Source: Janthinobacterium violaceinigrum
GTDB lineage: Bacteria > Pseudomonadota > Gammaproteobacteria > Burkholderiales > Burkholderiaceae_D
NCBI RefSeq assembly: GCF_009208555.1
Contig: NZ_WFLI01000033.1
Coordinates: 1 to 64,000, forward strand
Length of the DNA stretch: 64,000 nt
Direction of reading: 5' to 3'
Shown here: one piece after another, positions 7,424-16,473 of the stretch
Position numbering within the stretch: position 1 is the stretch's first letter
Layout: each line of letters begins with the position of its first letter
Notes under the pieces: model-generated
Seen by the model: the letters and a program-made list of their open reading frames with translations, nothing else
Told to the model about the DNA's origin: nothing
Databases searched by the model: none
Program-made: the position numbers and the translations under genes

Positions 7424-8449
7424 ATGAAAAAATTATTGCCTACTTCGACTGCCGGCAGCCTGCCCAAACCTTCCTGGCTGGCACAGCCTGAAAAGCTGTG
7501 GTCCCCTTGGAAATTACAAGACGAGGAACTGGTTGAGGGAAAACAGGATGCGTTGCGTCTGTCGCTGCAGGAACAGCAGCACGCAGGCATCGATATCGTC
7601 AGCGACGGCGAACAAACCCGTCAGCATTTTGTCACCACGTTTATCGAGCATCTGAGCGGCGTGGATTTTGAAAAACGCGAGACCGTCAGAATCCGCGACC
7701 GCTACGATGCGAGCGTGCCGACCGTCGTCGGCGCCGTGAGTCGCCCCAAGCCCGTGTTTGTCGAAGACGCCCGGTTTTTACGCCAGCAAACCACGCAGCC
7801 CATCAAATGGGCGCTGCCAGGTCCGATGACGATGATCGATACGCTGTATGACAGCCATTACAAGAGCCGCGAAAAACTGGCCTGGGAATTCGCCAAGATC
7901 CTCAATCAGGAAGCCCGGGAATTGGAGGCTGCCGGCGTCGACATCATCCAGTTTGACGAACCCGCATTCAATGTTTTCTTTGATGAGGTGAATGACTGGG
8001 GCATTGCCACCCTGGAGCGGGCGATCGAAGGCCTCAAGTGCGAAACGGCCGTCCATATTTGCTATGGCTACGGCATCAAGGCCAATACGGACTGGAAAAA
8101 TACGCTGGGGTCCGAGTGGCGTCAGTATGAAGAGTCGTTCCCCAAGCTGCAGCAATCGAGTATCGACATCATCTCGCTGGAATGCCAGAACTCGCGTGTT
8201 CCCATGGACCTGATTGAACTCATCCGCGGCAAAAAAGTGATGGTCGGCGCCATCGACGTGGCCTCCAACACCATTGAAACGCCGGAGGAAGTGGCCAGCA
8301 CCCTGCGCAAAGCGCTGCAGTTTGTCGATGCCGACAAGCTTTATCCAAGCACCAACTGCGGCATGGCACCGCTGGCGCGCCGGGTCGCCAGAGGCAAACT
8401 GCATGCGCTCAGTGCCGGCGCAGAAATCATCCGCAGAGAAATCTCGTAA
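7424..8449 (+). CDS. mesD: MesD-type core (folate-independent) methionine synthase
   Basis: This 341-residue protein corresponds only to the catalytic C-terminal half of MetE (about 750 residues); the N-terminal folate-binding half is absent. The zinc and homocysteine site is intact: H211 and C213 in VHICYG, E253 in SLECQNS and C312 in TNCGM, matching His641/Cys643/Glu665/Cys726 of E. coli MetE. The MetE-like QFDEPAF segment is at 176-182. With the preceding DUF1852 gene this marks the MesD family, reported to make methionine from homocysteine without 5-methyl-THF or cobalamin but needing oxygen and DUF1852. The methyl donor is not established. A strong terminator follows, closing the operon. 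Confidence 0.9.
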   Translation: MKKLLPTSTAGSLPKPSWLAQPEKLWSPWKLQDEELVEGKQDALRLSLQEQQHAGIDIVSDGEQTRQHFVTTFIEHLSGVDFEKRETVRIRDRYDASVPTVVGAVSRPKPVFVEDARFLRQQTTQPIKWALPGPMTMIDTLYDSHYKSREKLAWEFAKILNQEARELEAAGVDIIQFDEPAFNVFFDEVNDWGIATLERAIEGLKCETAVHICYGYGIKANTDWKNTLGSEWRQYEESFPKLQQSSIDIISLECQNSRVPMDLIELIRGKKVMVGAIDVASNTIETPEEVASTLRKALQFVDADKLYPSTNCGMAPLARRVARGKLHALSAGAEIIRREIS

Positions 8450-8472
8450 CAGGATGCAGCCTATGCTGCATG

Positions 8473-8508
8473 ACGCCACAGACACCGGCAGGTGTCTGTG
8501 GCGTTTTT
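8473..8508 (+). terminator. Intrinsic terminator of the mesXD operon
   Basis: A 14-bp perfect stem (ACGCCACAGACACC with GGTGTCTGTGGCGT) with loop GGCA is followed by TTTTT. It sits 24 bp after the mesD stop and before the converging chemoreceptor gene. Confidence 0.9.
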
Positions 8509-8517
8509 AATGCGGCC

Positions 8518-10197
8518 TTAGAACTCTTCCCAGTCGGCAGAAGCCGTTGCTGCGGGCGCGGCTTTTCTGGCCGCCGGCACGCGCAGGGCGATGGCGTGCT
8601 GGCGCGGTGCTGGGGTCGCGGCGACTGGCGGCTTGTTTGCCGGTGCGCCGGCATCGAGCTTGAACGCGCTCACCACCTGCGCCAGGGTAGCCGCCTGCTC
8701 CTGCATGGCAGCGGCCGCCGCGGCAGACTCTTCCACCAGGGCCGCGTTTTGCTGGGTGACGTTGTCCATCTCGCTGATGGCCTGGTTGATTTGCTCGATG
8801 CCCGCCGTCTGTTCCGAGCTGGCCGAGGTGATCTCCTCCATGATATCGGTGACGCGGCGCACGCTGTCGACCAGGTCGCTCATGGTGCTGCCCGCTTGAT
8901 GCACGAGCTCGCTGCCGGCCGCCACGCTCCGGGTCGAGTCGTCGATCAGTGTCTTGATTTCCTTTGCCGCCGCCGCCGAACGGTGCGCCAGGCTGCGCAC
9001 TTCCGTGGCCACCACGGCAAAGCCGCGGCCCTGTTCTCCCGCGCGCGCCGCTTCCACGGCCGCGTTCAAGGCCAGGATGTTGGTCTGGAAGGCGATGCCG
9101 TCGATGACGCCGATGATGTCGGCAATTTTATTCGACGAGGCGTCGATCTGCCGCATGGTCGCCACCACTTGCGCGATGACGGCGCCGCCGCGCTGCGCCA
9201 CGCCCGAGGCCGTGTCGGCCAGCACGTGCGCCTGGCGCGCATTGTCGGCATTTTGCCTGACGGTCGACGTCAGCTCTTCCATCGAGGACGCCGTCTCTTC
9301 CAGCGAGCTGGCTTGCTGCTCCGTGCGCGCAGACAGGTCCAGGCTGCCTGCCGCCACTTCGGACGACGCCGAGGCGATCGTTTCCGTGCCGGCGCGCACG
9401 GTGCCCACCGTTTGCGCCAGGTTGTCGTTCATGCGCTTGAGTGCCTGCAACAGCTGTCCCATTTCATCGCGCGCCTGCACGGTGATCTGGCTGCGCAAAT
9501 CGCCTGCGGCCACCGTGTTGGCCAGCTGCAGCGCCGTGGCGACGGGACCGGTGATGGAGCGCGTGATGCCATATGCCAGGGCCGCCGCGATGGCCAGCGC
9601 GGCCAGCGACATGCCGATCAGCAAGGTGCGCGTATTGGCATAGGTGGCATTGGCGTTGTCGCCCGCCGCGTTGGCCAGGGTGTTTTGCAAGCTGATCTGT
9701 TCAGCGATCAATTGCTTGTAGACGAGCAATACGGGGCGCAGCTGGCCGTACAGGTAGGCGCTGCTATCGTCCGGCGTACCGCTCCTGATCAGTTCCAGCA
9801 GCACTTCCTGCCCCTGCGCGTAGCGCGTGTTGGCGTCGTTCATCTTGGCCAGCAACGCGCGTTCGCGGTCGGAATCGAGCATGGGGGCGAGCTTGCCGAG
9901 ATTGCTGGCCGCCGCCTGGCGCGCGGCCAGGATGGCGTCCGTTTGCTTGCGCTGGTCGGCGGGATCGGCGCTGAGCATCATGTTGCGCAGGGCAATGGCG
10001 ATGTCGTTGATGTTGGCCGACACGCTGTTGGCGAGTGCGATCTTGGGCATGCTGTCATGCACGATATGGCCGGTGCCCTGGTTGATCTTGCCCAGCATGG
10101 CGATGCCCAGGCAGGAAATGAGGATCAGCATGGCGCCGATGGCGCCAAAGCCTGTGGCGAGGCGCGTGCCGATGGTCAGGTGGGATAAAAACTTCAT
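8518..10197 (-). CDS. Methyl-accepting chemotaxis protein (four-helix-bundle sensor)
   Basis: This is a 559-residue transmembrane chemoreceptor. TM1 is at about 11-33, followed by a periplasmic helical sensor of about 155 residues, TM2 at about 190-212, a HAMP linker and a long cytoplasmic coiled coil. The signalling tip QTNILALNAAVEAARAGEQG is intact and is flanked by Glu/Gln/Ala-rich methylation helices. The C-terminal DWEEF fits the xWxxF pentapeptide that tethers CheR/CheB. ATG 10197 (MKFLSHLTIGTRLATGFG) was preferred to longer versions because the extension is Arg-rich and unlike the family. Ligand unknown. Confidence 0.92.
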   Translation of the reverse strand: MKFLSHLTIGTRLATGFGAIGAMLILISCLGIAMLGKINQGTGHIVHDSMPKIALANSVSANINDIAIALRNMMLSADPADQRKQTDAILAARQAAASNLGKLAPMLDSDRERALLAKMNDANTRYAQGQEVLLELIRSGTPDDSSAYLYGQLRPVLLVYKQLIAEQISLQNTLANAAGDNANATYANTRTLLIGMSLAALAIAAALAYGITRSITGPVATALQLANTVAAGDLRSQITVQARDEMGQLLQALKRMNDNLAQTVGTVRAGTETIASASSEVAAGSLDLSARTEQQASSLEETASSMEELTSTVRQNADNARQAHVLADTASGVAQRGGAVIAQVVATMRQIDASSNKIADIIGVIDGIAFQTNILALNAAVEAARAGEQGRGFAVVATEVRSLAHRSAAAAKEIKTLIDDSTRSVAAGSELVHQAGSTMSDLVDSVRRVTDIMEEITSASSEQTAGIEQINQAISEMDNVTQQNAALVEESAAAAAAMQEQAATLAQVVSAFKLDAGAPANKPPVAATPAPRQHAIALRVPAARKAAPAATASADWEEF

Positions 10198-10508
10198 GGC
10201 GGTCTCAATACGGAGGGAATGGTGAAAAGGTCGGCGGCGTGCAGATGGGTGCCGCGCCGCCAAGCGGAGGACGATCCTAGACCTTTTCATGTGACATTTC
10301 CATAGGGCAATATGCCTAGATGCCCTCGGCGCGCACCTTAGATCCGCCCATCTGGCGGGCTGGCGCCGTTTTCAGCTATATTGACTGGCCATATGCCGGG
10401 ACGGCGCCATCCGCGTGGTGCCGCCACCGTCGCCGTTGCGCCGGATGCGGCCGCTTACGACACCACCTTGTTTTCAGACAGCACTCATTTTTCCAGCCAT
10501 AGGTCCGC
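10198..10508. other. Gene-free divergent region, nothing recognised
   Basis: The 311 bp between the divergent chemoreceptor and the MscS-type channel must hold both promoters. I see no strong palindrome, repeat or conserved -35/-10 pair. Short frames here have no family character. Confidence 0.5.
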
Positions 10509-12956
10509 ATGACTTCTTTCCGCCTTCGCCTTCCCCCCTTCCTGCTGCCGCTGCTCTTGACCCTGCTGCTGGCGTGCTCGCTATCGGCGCCGCCGGCCTG
10601 GTCCCAGCCCGTCGATGACGCGGCCACGGCCGACCAGCGCCTCGATGGCTTGCGCAAGCAGATCACGACCATTCAGAAGGCGCTCGATGGCGAGGCCGAT
10701 CTCGATGACGCAACTTTGTCGCAGATGCGCGCCGATGCGCTGGCCGCCAGCGCCGAGGCGGACAAGGTGGCCGAGTCGCTCGCGCCCACCCTGGCCAGCG
10801 TGCAGGCGCGGCTGGCCGAGCTGGGCAAGCCGGCAGCGGGCGTCAAGGATGCGCCGGACGTGGCGGCGCAGCGCAACCAGCTGGACCGTACCAGCAGCGC
10901 CCTCGATGCGCAGGTGAAGCTGGCGCGCCTGCTGGCCGTGGAAGCGACGCAGGCGTCGGAACAGGTGTCAACGGCGCGCCGCGCACAGCTGCAGGCGCGC
11001 CTGGGCGAGCGCACGGCCTCGATTTTGGCCGGTTCTTTCTGGAAACAGCTGCATGCCGAATTGCCGCAGAATCTGCAGCGCCTGCGGGCGCTGGAGCAGG
11101 AGCTGGCCAACGCGGCAAGCGCCACGCCATGGTCGGCCTGGGGCGGCTTGCTGGCCGGTATCGTGCTGGTGATCGGCGCCAGCGTCTGGGCGTCGCGCTA
11201 TCTGCTGGTGATCACGGCCACGCGCGTGCCGCATGGCCGCTTGCGCCGTTCGCTGCATGCGCTGGCCGTGCTGGTGCTGGCGCTTGCCACGCCGGGGCTG
11301 GTGGCGGAATTGCTGGCCATGGGCTTGCGCTGGGATGGCGGCCTGTCCGACAAAACCTCGACTTTCCTCAGCAGCTTGATCGGCATCATCTGTTTTGCCG
11401 GTTTTACGGCGGGCCTGGGCCATGCGCTGCTGTCGCCCTGGCGCGTGTCGTGGCGTCTGCTGCCCCTGCCCGATGCGCTGGCGCACCGCTTGCGCCATTT
11501 TCCCTCGATGTTTTCCTTCATCGTCGTGCTCGTGTGGGCCACGGAGCGCGTCACCATCGTCATCAATGCGGGCTTGTCGACGGCCGTGGCCGTCAATTGC
11601 ATCGTCGCCCTGGTGATGAGCACGACCATCGCCTACGGCCTGATGCGCGCCGAGCGCTGCTGGCGCCAGTTGCGCGAGGCCGATCCCGCCACCCTGGTCA
11701 CGCCGTTGTGGCTGCGCTGTGTCACGGTGCTGCTGTGGCTGGCGCTGGCGTCCAGCGTCATCAGCTTGCTGGTCGGCTATGTGGCGTTCGGCAGTTTTAT
11801 CGCCAAGCAAATCGCCTGGGTCATCGTGGTGGTGGGCAGCACTTATCTGCTGACGGTGCTGGTCGATGACATCTGCATGCTGCTGGCCTCCGCGCCGCCG
11901 CCGCCGGACGCGGCCCACCCCGTGCTGGCCACGCCCAAGGCGCGCGACCAGGCGGCCGTGCTGCTGTCGGGCATCGGCCGCGCCATCGTCGTGCTGCTGG
12001 CCCTGATGCTGCTGCTGGCGCCGTTCGGCGAAGGTCCGGGCGAACTGTTCCAGCGGGTGGGCAAGCTGCAGGATGGCCTGGCCATCGGCGAAGTGGCGAT
12101 CCGCCCTGCCGCGCTGATCCAGGCCCTGCTGGTGCTGGTCGTGGGCTTTGTTGCGCTGGGCCTGTTTAAGCGCTGGCTGCAAAACAGTTATTTGCCGACC
12201 ACCAATCTCGACACGGGCATGCAAGTGTCGTTCATCACCCTGTTCGGCTATATCGGCGGGGTACTGGCCGTGGCGCTGGCCCTGTCGGCGGCCGGCATCG
12301 GCCTGGAACGCATCGCGTGGGTGGCGTCGGCCTTGTCGGTGGGGATCGGTTTTGGCTTGCAGGCGGTGGTGCAGAACTTCGTGTCCGGCCTGATTCTATT
12401 GGCCGAGCGTCCCGTCAAGGTGGGCGACTGGGTGTCCCTGGGCGGCGTGGAAGGCGACATTCGCCGCATCAATGTGCGCGCCACCGAAATTCAGCTGGGC
12501 GACCGTTCCACGGTGATCGTGCCGAACTCGGAATTCATCACGAAAACGGTGCGCAACGTTACGCTGGCCAATCCGCTGGGCCTGGTGCAAGTCAAGCTGC
12601 CGTTGCCGCTGGGCACGGATGCGCAGGCGGCGCGCGCGCTGATTCTGTCCGCCTTTGTCGACAATCCCGACGTGCTCGATACGCCGGCGCCCAGCGTGCA
12701 GCTCGATGGCATCGACAATGGCTATCTGCTGTTCAACGCCACGGGCTTTGCCGCGTCGCCGCGCCTGAGCTCGGGCATTCGCAGCGCCCTGCTGTTCGAG
12801 CTGCTCAAGCGCCTGGACGCGGCGCATATCGCCATCGCCAAGCCCAGCACGATGGTGCTGAGCACGGTGCCGGCCCAGCCGGAGACGCCGGTGATGTCGG
12901 CCGTGGCGCCGGCACCCGCAGCGTCACCCGCGCCCGTGCCGCCGCTGACGAGCTAA
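10509..12956 (+). CDS. Large mechanosensitive channel of the MscS superfamily (DUF3772-type)
   Basis: This 815-residue inner-membrane protein has a signal peptide (about 1-32), a helical periplasmic DUF3772-like region (about 35-195, Ala/Gln/Arg-rich heptads) and about ten hydrophobic helices. The MscS pore and beta domains are at about 560-700: LSAAGIGLERIAWVASALSVGIGFGLQAVVQNFVSG is the glycine/alanine-rich pore helix, then ERPVKVGDWVSLGG and VPNSEFITKTVRN. The last 30 residues are Pro/Ala-rich. Such channels release solutes on hypoosmotic shock. Length is like MscK/YbiO-type members rather than MscS (286). No partner gene is apparent. Confidence 0.9.
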   Translation: MTSFRLRLPPFLLPLLLTLLLACSLSAPPAWSQPVDDAATADQRLDGLRKQITTIQKALDGEADLDDATLSQMRADALAASAEADKVAESLAPTLASVQARLAELGKPAAGVKDAPDVAAQRNQLDRTSSALDAQVKLARLLAVEATQASEQVSTARRAQLQARLGERTASILAGSFWKQLHAELPQNLQRLRALEQELANAASATPWSAWGGLLAGIVLVIGASVWASRYLLVITATRVPHGRLRRSLHALAVLVLALATPGLVAELLAMGLRWDGGLSDKTSTFLSSLIGIICFAGFTAGLGHALLSPWRVSWRLLPLPDALAHRLRHFPSMFSFIVVLVWATERVTIVINAGLSTAVAVNCIVALVMSTTIAYGLMRAERCWRQLREADPATLVTPLWLRCVTVLLWLALASSVISLLVGYVAFGSFIAKQIAWVIVVVGSTYLLTVLVDDICMLLASAPPPPDAAHPVLATPKARDQAAVLLSGIGRAIVVLLALMLLLAPFGEGPGELFQRVGKLQDGLAIGEVAIRPAALIQALLVLVVGFVALGLFKRWLQNSYLPTTNLDTGMQVSFITLFGYIGGVLAVALALSAAGIGLERIAWVASALSVGIGFGLQAVVQNFVSGLILLAERPVKVGDWVSLGGVEGDIRRINVRATEIQLGDRSTVIVPNSEFITKTVRNVTLANPLGLVQVKLPLPLGTDAQAARALILSAFVDNPDVLDTPAPSVQLDGIDNGYLLFNATGFAASPRLSSGIRSALLFELLKRLDAAHIAIAKPSTMVLSTVPAQPETPVMSAVAPAPAASPAPVPPLTS

Positions 12957-13445
12957 TCAGCGGACCGTCGACCACAGCAGCGCCGCCAGGTACAGGCCGA
13001 TGCCGAACGCCGTGTGGGCCATCAGGCTGCGCAGGCGGGCGGCGTTCGGATGGGGCGTCTTGCTGGCGGCCAGGCCGGCACCCATGCCCGGCTGCAAGAT
13101 GCAAAACGGCGCGGCCACGCTCAGCACGCCCGCCAGCAGGGCCGGTACCAGGGTCGGCTGCTGCGCCCATTCCTGCCCCGCCAGCGCCAGCAGCACGGCC
13201 GCAAACAGCACGCCGACCGCATAGTGAAACGTCCAGCCCACGATCGCTTCATCGCGCACGGGCGCCGCCTGGGCGATGTTGGCGTGGCTGAAGGTGCCGC
13301 GCGGCAAATGACCGAGCCAGCGTCCCACCATCGCAAAGTTCAGCGAGGGCAGGCACCAGAAGCGCTTTAACGCCACCGCCCACACATCCATTATCGCCGT
13401 CGCGCCCACGCCGATCGCCAGCGCATCGAGCCAGAGTATGTGCAT
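12957..13445 (-). CDS. DUF2938-family inner-membrane protein
   Basis: This 162-residue protein has four or five hydrophobic segments. Landmarks fit DUF2938: GVGATAIMDVWAVALKRF at the start, VGWTFHYAVGVLFA in the middle and PFCILQPGMGAGLAASKTPHP near the end. I chose ATG 13445 because AGGGG lies 5 nt upstream; the alternative ATG 13460 overlaps the operator. It is divergent from the ArsR-rhodanese regulator across a perfect palindrome, so it is probably that regulator's target. The function of DUF2938 is unknown. Confidence 0.75.
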   Translation of the reverse strand: MHILWLDALAIGVGATAIMDVWAVALKRFWCLPSLNFAMVGRWLGHLPRGTFSHANIAQAAPVRDEAIVGWTFHYAVGVLFAAVLLALAGQEWAQQPTLVPALLAGVLSVAAPFCILQPGMGAGLAASKTPHPNAARLRSLMAHTAFGIGLYLAALLWSTVR

Positions 13446-13454
13446 TGTTGCCCC

Positions 13455-13482
13455 TAACATTCAATTTATTGCTTGAATGTTA
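13455..13482. promoter_or_regulatory. Perfect inverted repeat, likely operator of the ArsR-family regulator
   Basis: TAACATTCAA-N8-TTGAATGTTA is a 10-bp perfect inverted repeat lying 22 bp before the ArsR-type gene start and 9 bp before the DUF2938 start, so it can control both. ATTCAA/TTGAAT half-sites with an 8-bp spacer are typical of ArsR-family operators. Confidence 0.75.
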
Positions 13483-13504
13483 TAAGGGTGCTAGCATCGT
13501 GTCA

Positions 13505-14149
13505 ATGAAAAATGCCGATATCGAATTTCTGACCGGTTCCGCCGGCTTTGCCCATATTTTAGGCAGCGCGCCGCGCCTGCGCCTGCTCGAGCAGGTCGCG
13601 CAGGGCGAGTTTGCGGTGGAGCAACTGGTGGAGTTGACGGGCCTGTCCGTGGCCAATACGTCGCAGCATTTGCAGCAGTTGCGGCGTGCCGGATTCGTGC
13701 AGGCGCGGCGCGACGGCAAGCGCGTGCTGTACCGGCTGGGCAGCGGACCCATCGTGCAATTGCTGGCCGCATTGGAACTGTATGCGCAGCATCAGCGCAG
13801 CGAGTTGCAGGCGCTGAGCCGGGGTGACCACGTGGAAGCCATCACGGGCGACGAGTTGCTGGCGCGCATGCAGGAAGCCAGTATCACCGTGCTCGACGTG
13901 CGGCCCGCACAGGAATTTGCGGCCGGCCACTTGCCCGGCGCGATCAATATCCCTTTTGATGACTTGCAGCGCCGCCTGGGCGAATTGCCGGCGAACGCAG
14001 AAATTGCCGCCTACTGCCGCGGCCCGTATTGCGTGCTGTCCGTGCAGGCAGTGGCGGCGCTGCGCCAGCATGGCTTGCATGCGCGCCGTCTCGGCAGCGG
14101 CTACGACGATTGGCAGGCGGCCGGCTTGCCTGTCGTCAAGGCGGCGTGA
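13505..14149 (+). CDS. ArsR-family repressor fused to a rhodanese domain
   Basis: This is a 214-residue two-domain protein. Residues about 10-95 are an ArsR winged helix (LRLLEQVAQGEFAVEQLVELTGLSV, then NTSQHLQQLRRAGFVQARRDGKRVLYRL). Residues about 110-210 are a rhodanese domain (VLDVRPAQEFAAGHLPGAINIP) with active-site loop CRGPYC, whose first Cys is the expected persulfide carrier. ArsR-rhodanese fusions are plausible persulfide or redox-sulfur switches. The start MKNADIEF was chosen because upstream codons overlap the operator. The downstream gene overlaps its stop codon (TGATG), so they are co-transcribed. Confidence 0.88.
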   Translation: MKNADIEFLTGSAGFAHILGSAPRLRLLEQVAQGEFAVEQLVELTGLSVANTSQHLQQLRRAGFVQARRDGKRVLYRLGSGPIVQLLAALELYAQHQRSELQALSRGDHVEAITGDELLARMQEASITVLDVRPAQEFAAGHLPGAINIPFDDLQRRLGELPANAEIAAYCRGPYCVLSVQAVAALRQHGLHARRLGSGYDDWQAAGLPVVKAA

Positions 14150-14661
14150 TGGCTATCCCCAACAGCAAGCAGGAACTGGTCGACGCCATCAACGGCACGT
14201 ATGCGAAGTTGATGCAGGAACTCGCGCGCGTGCCGCCCACATTGGCGCGCGATCCCGTGCTGGAAGGGCAGGTGGCGGGCACGCGCATGAGCGTGTGCGA
14301 CTTGCTCGCCTACCTGGTGGGCTGGAACGAGCTGGTCTTGCACTGGCACGCGCAGCTGCGCGATGGTCAACGCATCGAGGACATCGCCTTTCCCGCCGAA
14401 GGTTTCACGTGGAACGCTCTGGGAAAACTGGCGCAGCGCTTCTATGCGGACTATGCTGAATTGGGTATGGACGACTTGCTGCAGCGCCTGGAACAGGCCA
14501 AAAACCAGCTGCTGGCGCTGATCGACAGCCATGACGATGCGCAACTGTATGGCCAGCCCTGGTACACGCATTACACGATGGGACGCATGATCCAGTTCAA
14601 TACGGCGTCGCCGTATGCAAATGCGCGCACGCGTTTGCGGGCCTGGCTCAAGACCTTATAG
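14149..14661 (+). CDS. ClbS/DfsB-family four-helix-bundle protein
   Basis: This 170-residue protein starts inside the stop codon of the ArsR-rhodanese gene. Family landmarks are a KQELVDAINGTYAKLMQEL first helix, CDLLAYLVGWNELVLHWH with the family tryptophan, FPAEGFTWN, and the ending YTMGRMIQFNTASPYANARTRLRAWLKTL. ClbS gives resistance to colibactin, but most relatives have no known substrate. In this operon a protective or thiol-linked role is possible; the specific role is unknown. Confidence 0.75.
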   Translation: MAIPNSKQELVDAINGTYAKLMQELARVPPTLARDPVLEGQVAGTRMSVCDLLAYLVGWNELVLHWHAQLRDGQRIEDIAFPAEGFTWNALGKLAQRFYADYAELGMDDLLQRLEQAKNQLLALIDSHDDAQLYGQPWYTHYTMGRMIQFNTASPYANARTRLRAWLKTL

Positions 14662-14757
14662 GGGCCAGAGCGGCAGGCTTGCACGATTGCATCAGTACAC
14701 TGAGAAAATTTTTCAGGCAGGATAGTGGTTTCAAGCGCAACCCTCTGAAGGATCACC

Positions 14758-16473
14758 ATGCTGACCATCGCCCTCGCCCAGATGAATCCCACCGTGGGCG
14801 ATTTCGACGCCAATGTCGCCGCCCTCATCGCGCGCATGGACCGCGCGAGCAGCGACGGTGCGGACCTGCTGGTGTGCCCCGAACTGTCGCTGTGCGCGTA
14901 CTACCCGGGCGACCTGTTCGAGGATGCCGCCTTCCTGCGCGGCATGCGGCAGGCGCTCGACACCTTGCTGCAGGCGTCCACGCGCTGGCCGGCGCTGGTC
15001 ACCGTCATCGGCGCGGCGCGGCCCAATCCCGGCATCGGCAAGCCCCTGTATAACGCCTTGCTGGCGATGCGCGACGGGCGCATCGTGGCCGAATACTACA
15101 AGCAGCTGCTGCCGACCTACGGCATCTTCGACGAGGGCCGGCATTTCGAACCGGGCCCGCCCGGCGCCTGCACCCTGACGATTGCCGGCTGCAAGGTCGG
15201 TTTCATGATTTGCGAGGATGGCTGGAACGACGATGGCCGTGCCTACGCCGTCAACCCCTTCGACGCCCTGCATGCGGCGGAGCCCGACCTGATCGTCAGC
15301 ATCAACGCCAGCCCGTCCGATATCGGCAAGCGCGCGCAGCGCCACGCCGTGTTTGGCGCCGCCTGCGCGCGCGTGAACTTGCCCTTGCTGTTCGTCAACC
15401 AGGTGGGCGGCCAGGATCAGCTCGTGTTCGACGGCGCCTCGTTTGCCGTCTCCCCGCGCGACGGCGTGCAATTCGAGGCGGCCCGCTTCGTCGAGGATTT
15501 TCAATTGCTGCGCTTTGCCGGCGGCCGTTTTACGCGCACCGATGGCCTGCCCTTTCCCGTGCCGGACCCGGACGGCATTCCCGCCGTCGAATTTGCGCGG
15601 CGCCAGATCGTGCTTGGTTTACGCGATTACGCGCGCCGCTGCCGCTTCACGAAAGTGGTGGTCGGCTGCTCGGGCGGCATCGATTCGGCGCTGACGCTGG
15701 CCCTGGCCGTCGAGGCGCTGGGCGCGGACAACGTGGTGGCCATCACCATGCCGTCCGTGTTTTCCAGCGCCGGTTCCGTCACCGATTCCGTGGCCCTGTG
15801 CGCCAACCTGGGCATCGCGCTGTACACGCATCCGATCCGCGACATCGTGGCGCAGTACGAAGCCGGATACGCGGGGGCCTTTGACGGCAAGCTGCAGGGG
15901 CTGCCGCTGGAAAACCTGCAGGCGCGCGTGCGCGGCACGATCCTGATGGAATACTCGAACGCGTTCGGCGCCCTGCTGCTCACCACCGGCAACAAGAGCG
16001 AAATCTCGGTGGGCTACTGCACCCTGTATGGCGACACGAACGGGGGACTGGGGCTGATCGGCGACCTGTATAAAACGGAGGTCTTCGCCCTGTCGCGCCA
16101 CGTCAACGCCAGCGCGGGGCGCGAGCTGATTCCCGTCGCCGTGCTCGACAAACCCCCGTCGGCGGAACTGGCGCCGGGCCAGCGCGACACGGACAGTTTG
16201 CCGCCGTATCCCGTGCTCGATGAAATTTTGAAGTGGCATATCGAGGGCAAGCGCCTGCCGGCGGCCGAAAGCGCGCAAGCGTCGGCCTTTGTCGGCCAGC
16301 TGCGCCAGACGGACGACGGGCGCGCACTGGTGACGCGCATCCTCGGCATGGTCGCCCGCAACGAATACAAGCGGCGCCAGGCGGCGCCCATCATCCGCGT
16401 GCGTTCGCGCGCCTTTGGCAGCGGGCGCCAATTGCCGATTGCCGCCTACTACCCCACCGGAGACGACGCATGA
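14758..16473 (+). CDS. nadE: Glutamine-dependent NAD+ synthetase
   Basis: This 571-residue enzyme amidates nicotinate adenine dinucleotide to NAD using glutamine and ATP. The N-terminal nitrilase-type amidase domain (about 1-260) has its triad at E42 (CPELSLC), K115 (YYKQLLPTYG) and C152 (ICEDGW). The C-terminal synthetase domain (about 290-560) has the ATP pyrophosphatase loop VVGCSGGIDSALTLAL plus GTILMEYSNAFGALLLTTGNKSE. Length fits the two-domain bacterial form. nadM begins in its stop codon, so the two are co-translated. Confidence 0.96.
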   Translation: MLTIALAQMNPTVGDFDANVAALIARMDRASSDGADLLVCPELSLCAYYPGDLFEDAAFLRGMRQALDTLLQASTRWPALVTVIGAARPNPGIGKPLYNALLAMRDGRIVAEYYKQLLPTYGIFDEGRHFEPGPPGACTLTIAGCKVGFMICEDGWNDDGRAYAVNPFDALHAAEPDLIVSINASPSDIGKRAQRHAVFGAACARVNLPLLFVNQVGGQDQLVFDGASFAVSPRDGVQFEAARFVEDFQLLRFAGGRFTRTDGLPFPVPDPDGIPAVEFARRQIVLGLRDYARRCRFTKVVVGCSGGIDSALTLALAVEALGADNVVAITMPSVFSSAGSVTDSVALCANLGIALYTHPIRDIVAQYEAGYAGAFDGKLQGLPLENLQARVRGTILMEYSNAFGALLLTTGNKSEISVGYCTLYGDTNGGLGLIGDLYKTEVFALSRHVNASAGRELIPVAVLDKPPSAELAPGQRDTDSLPPYPVLDEILKWHIEGKRLPAAESAQASAFVGQLRQTDDGRALVTRILGMVARNEYKRRQAAPIIRVRSRAFGSGRQLPIAAYYPTGDDA

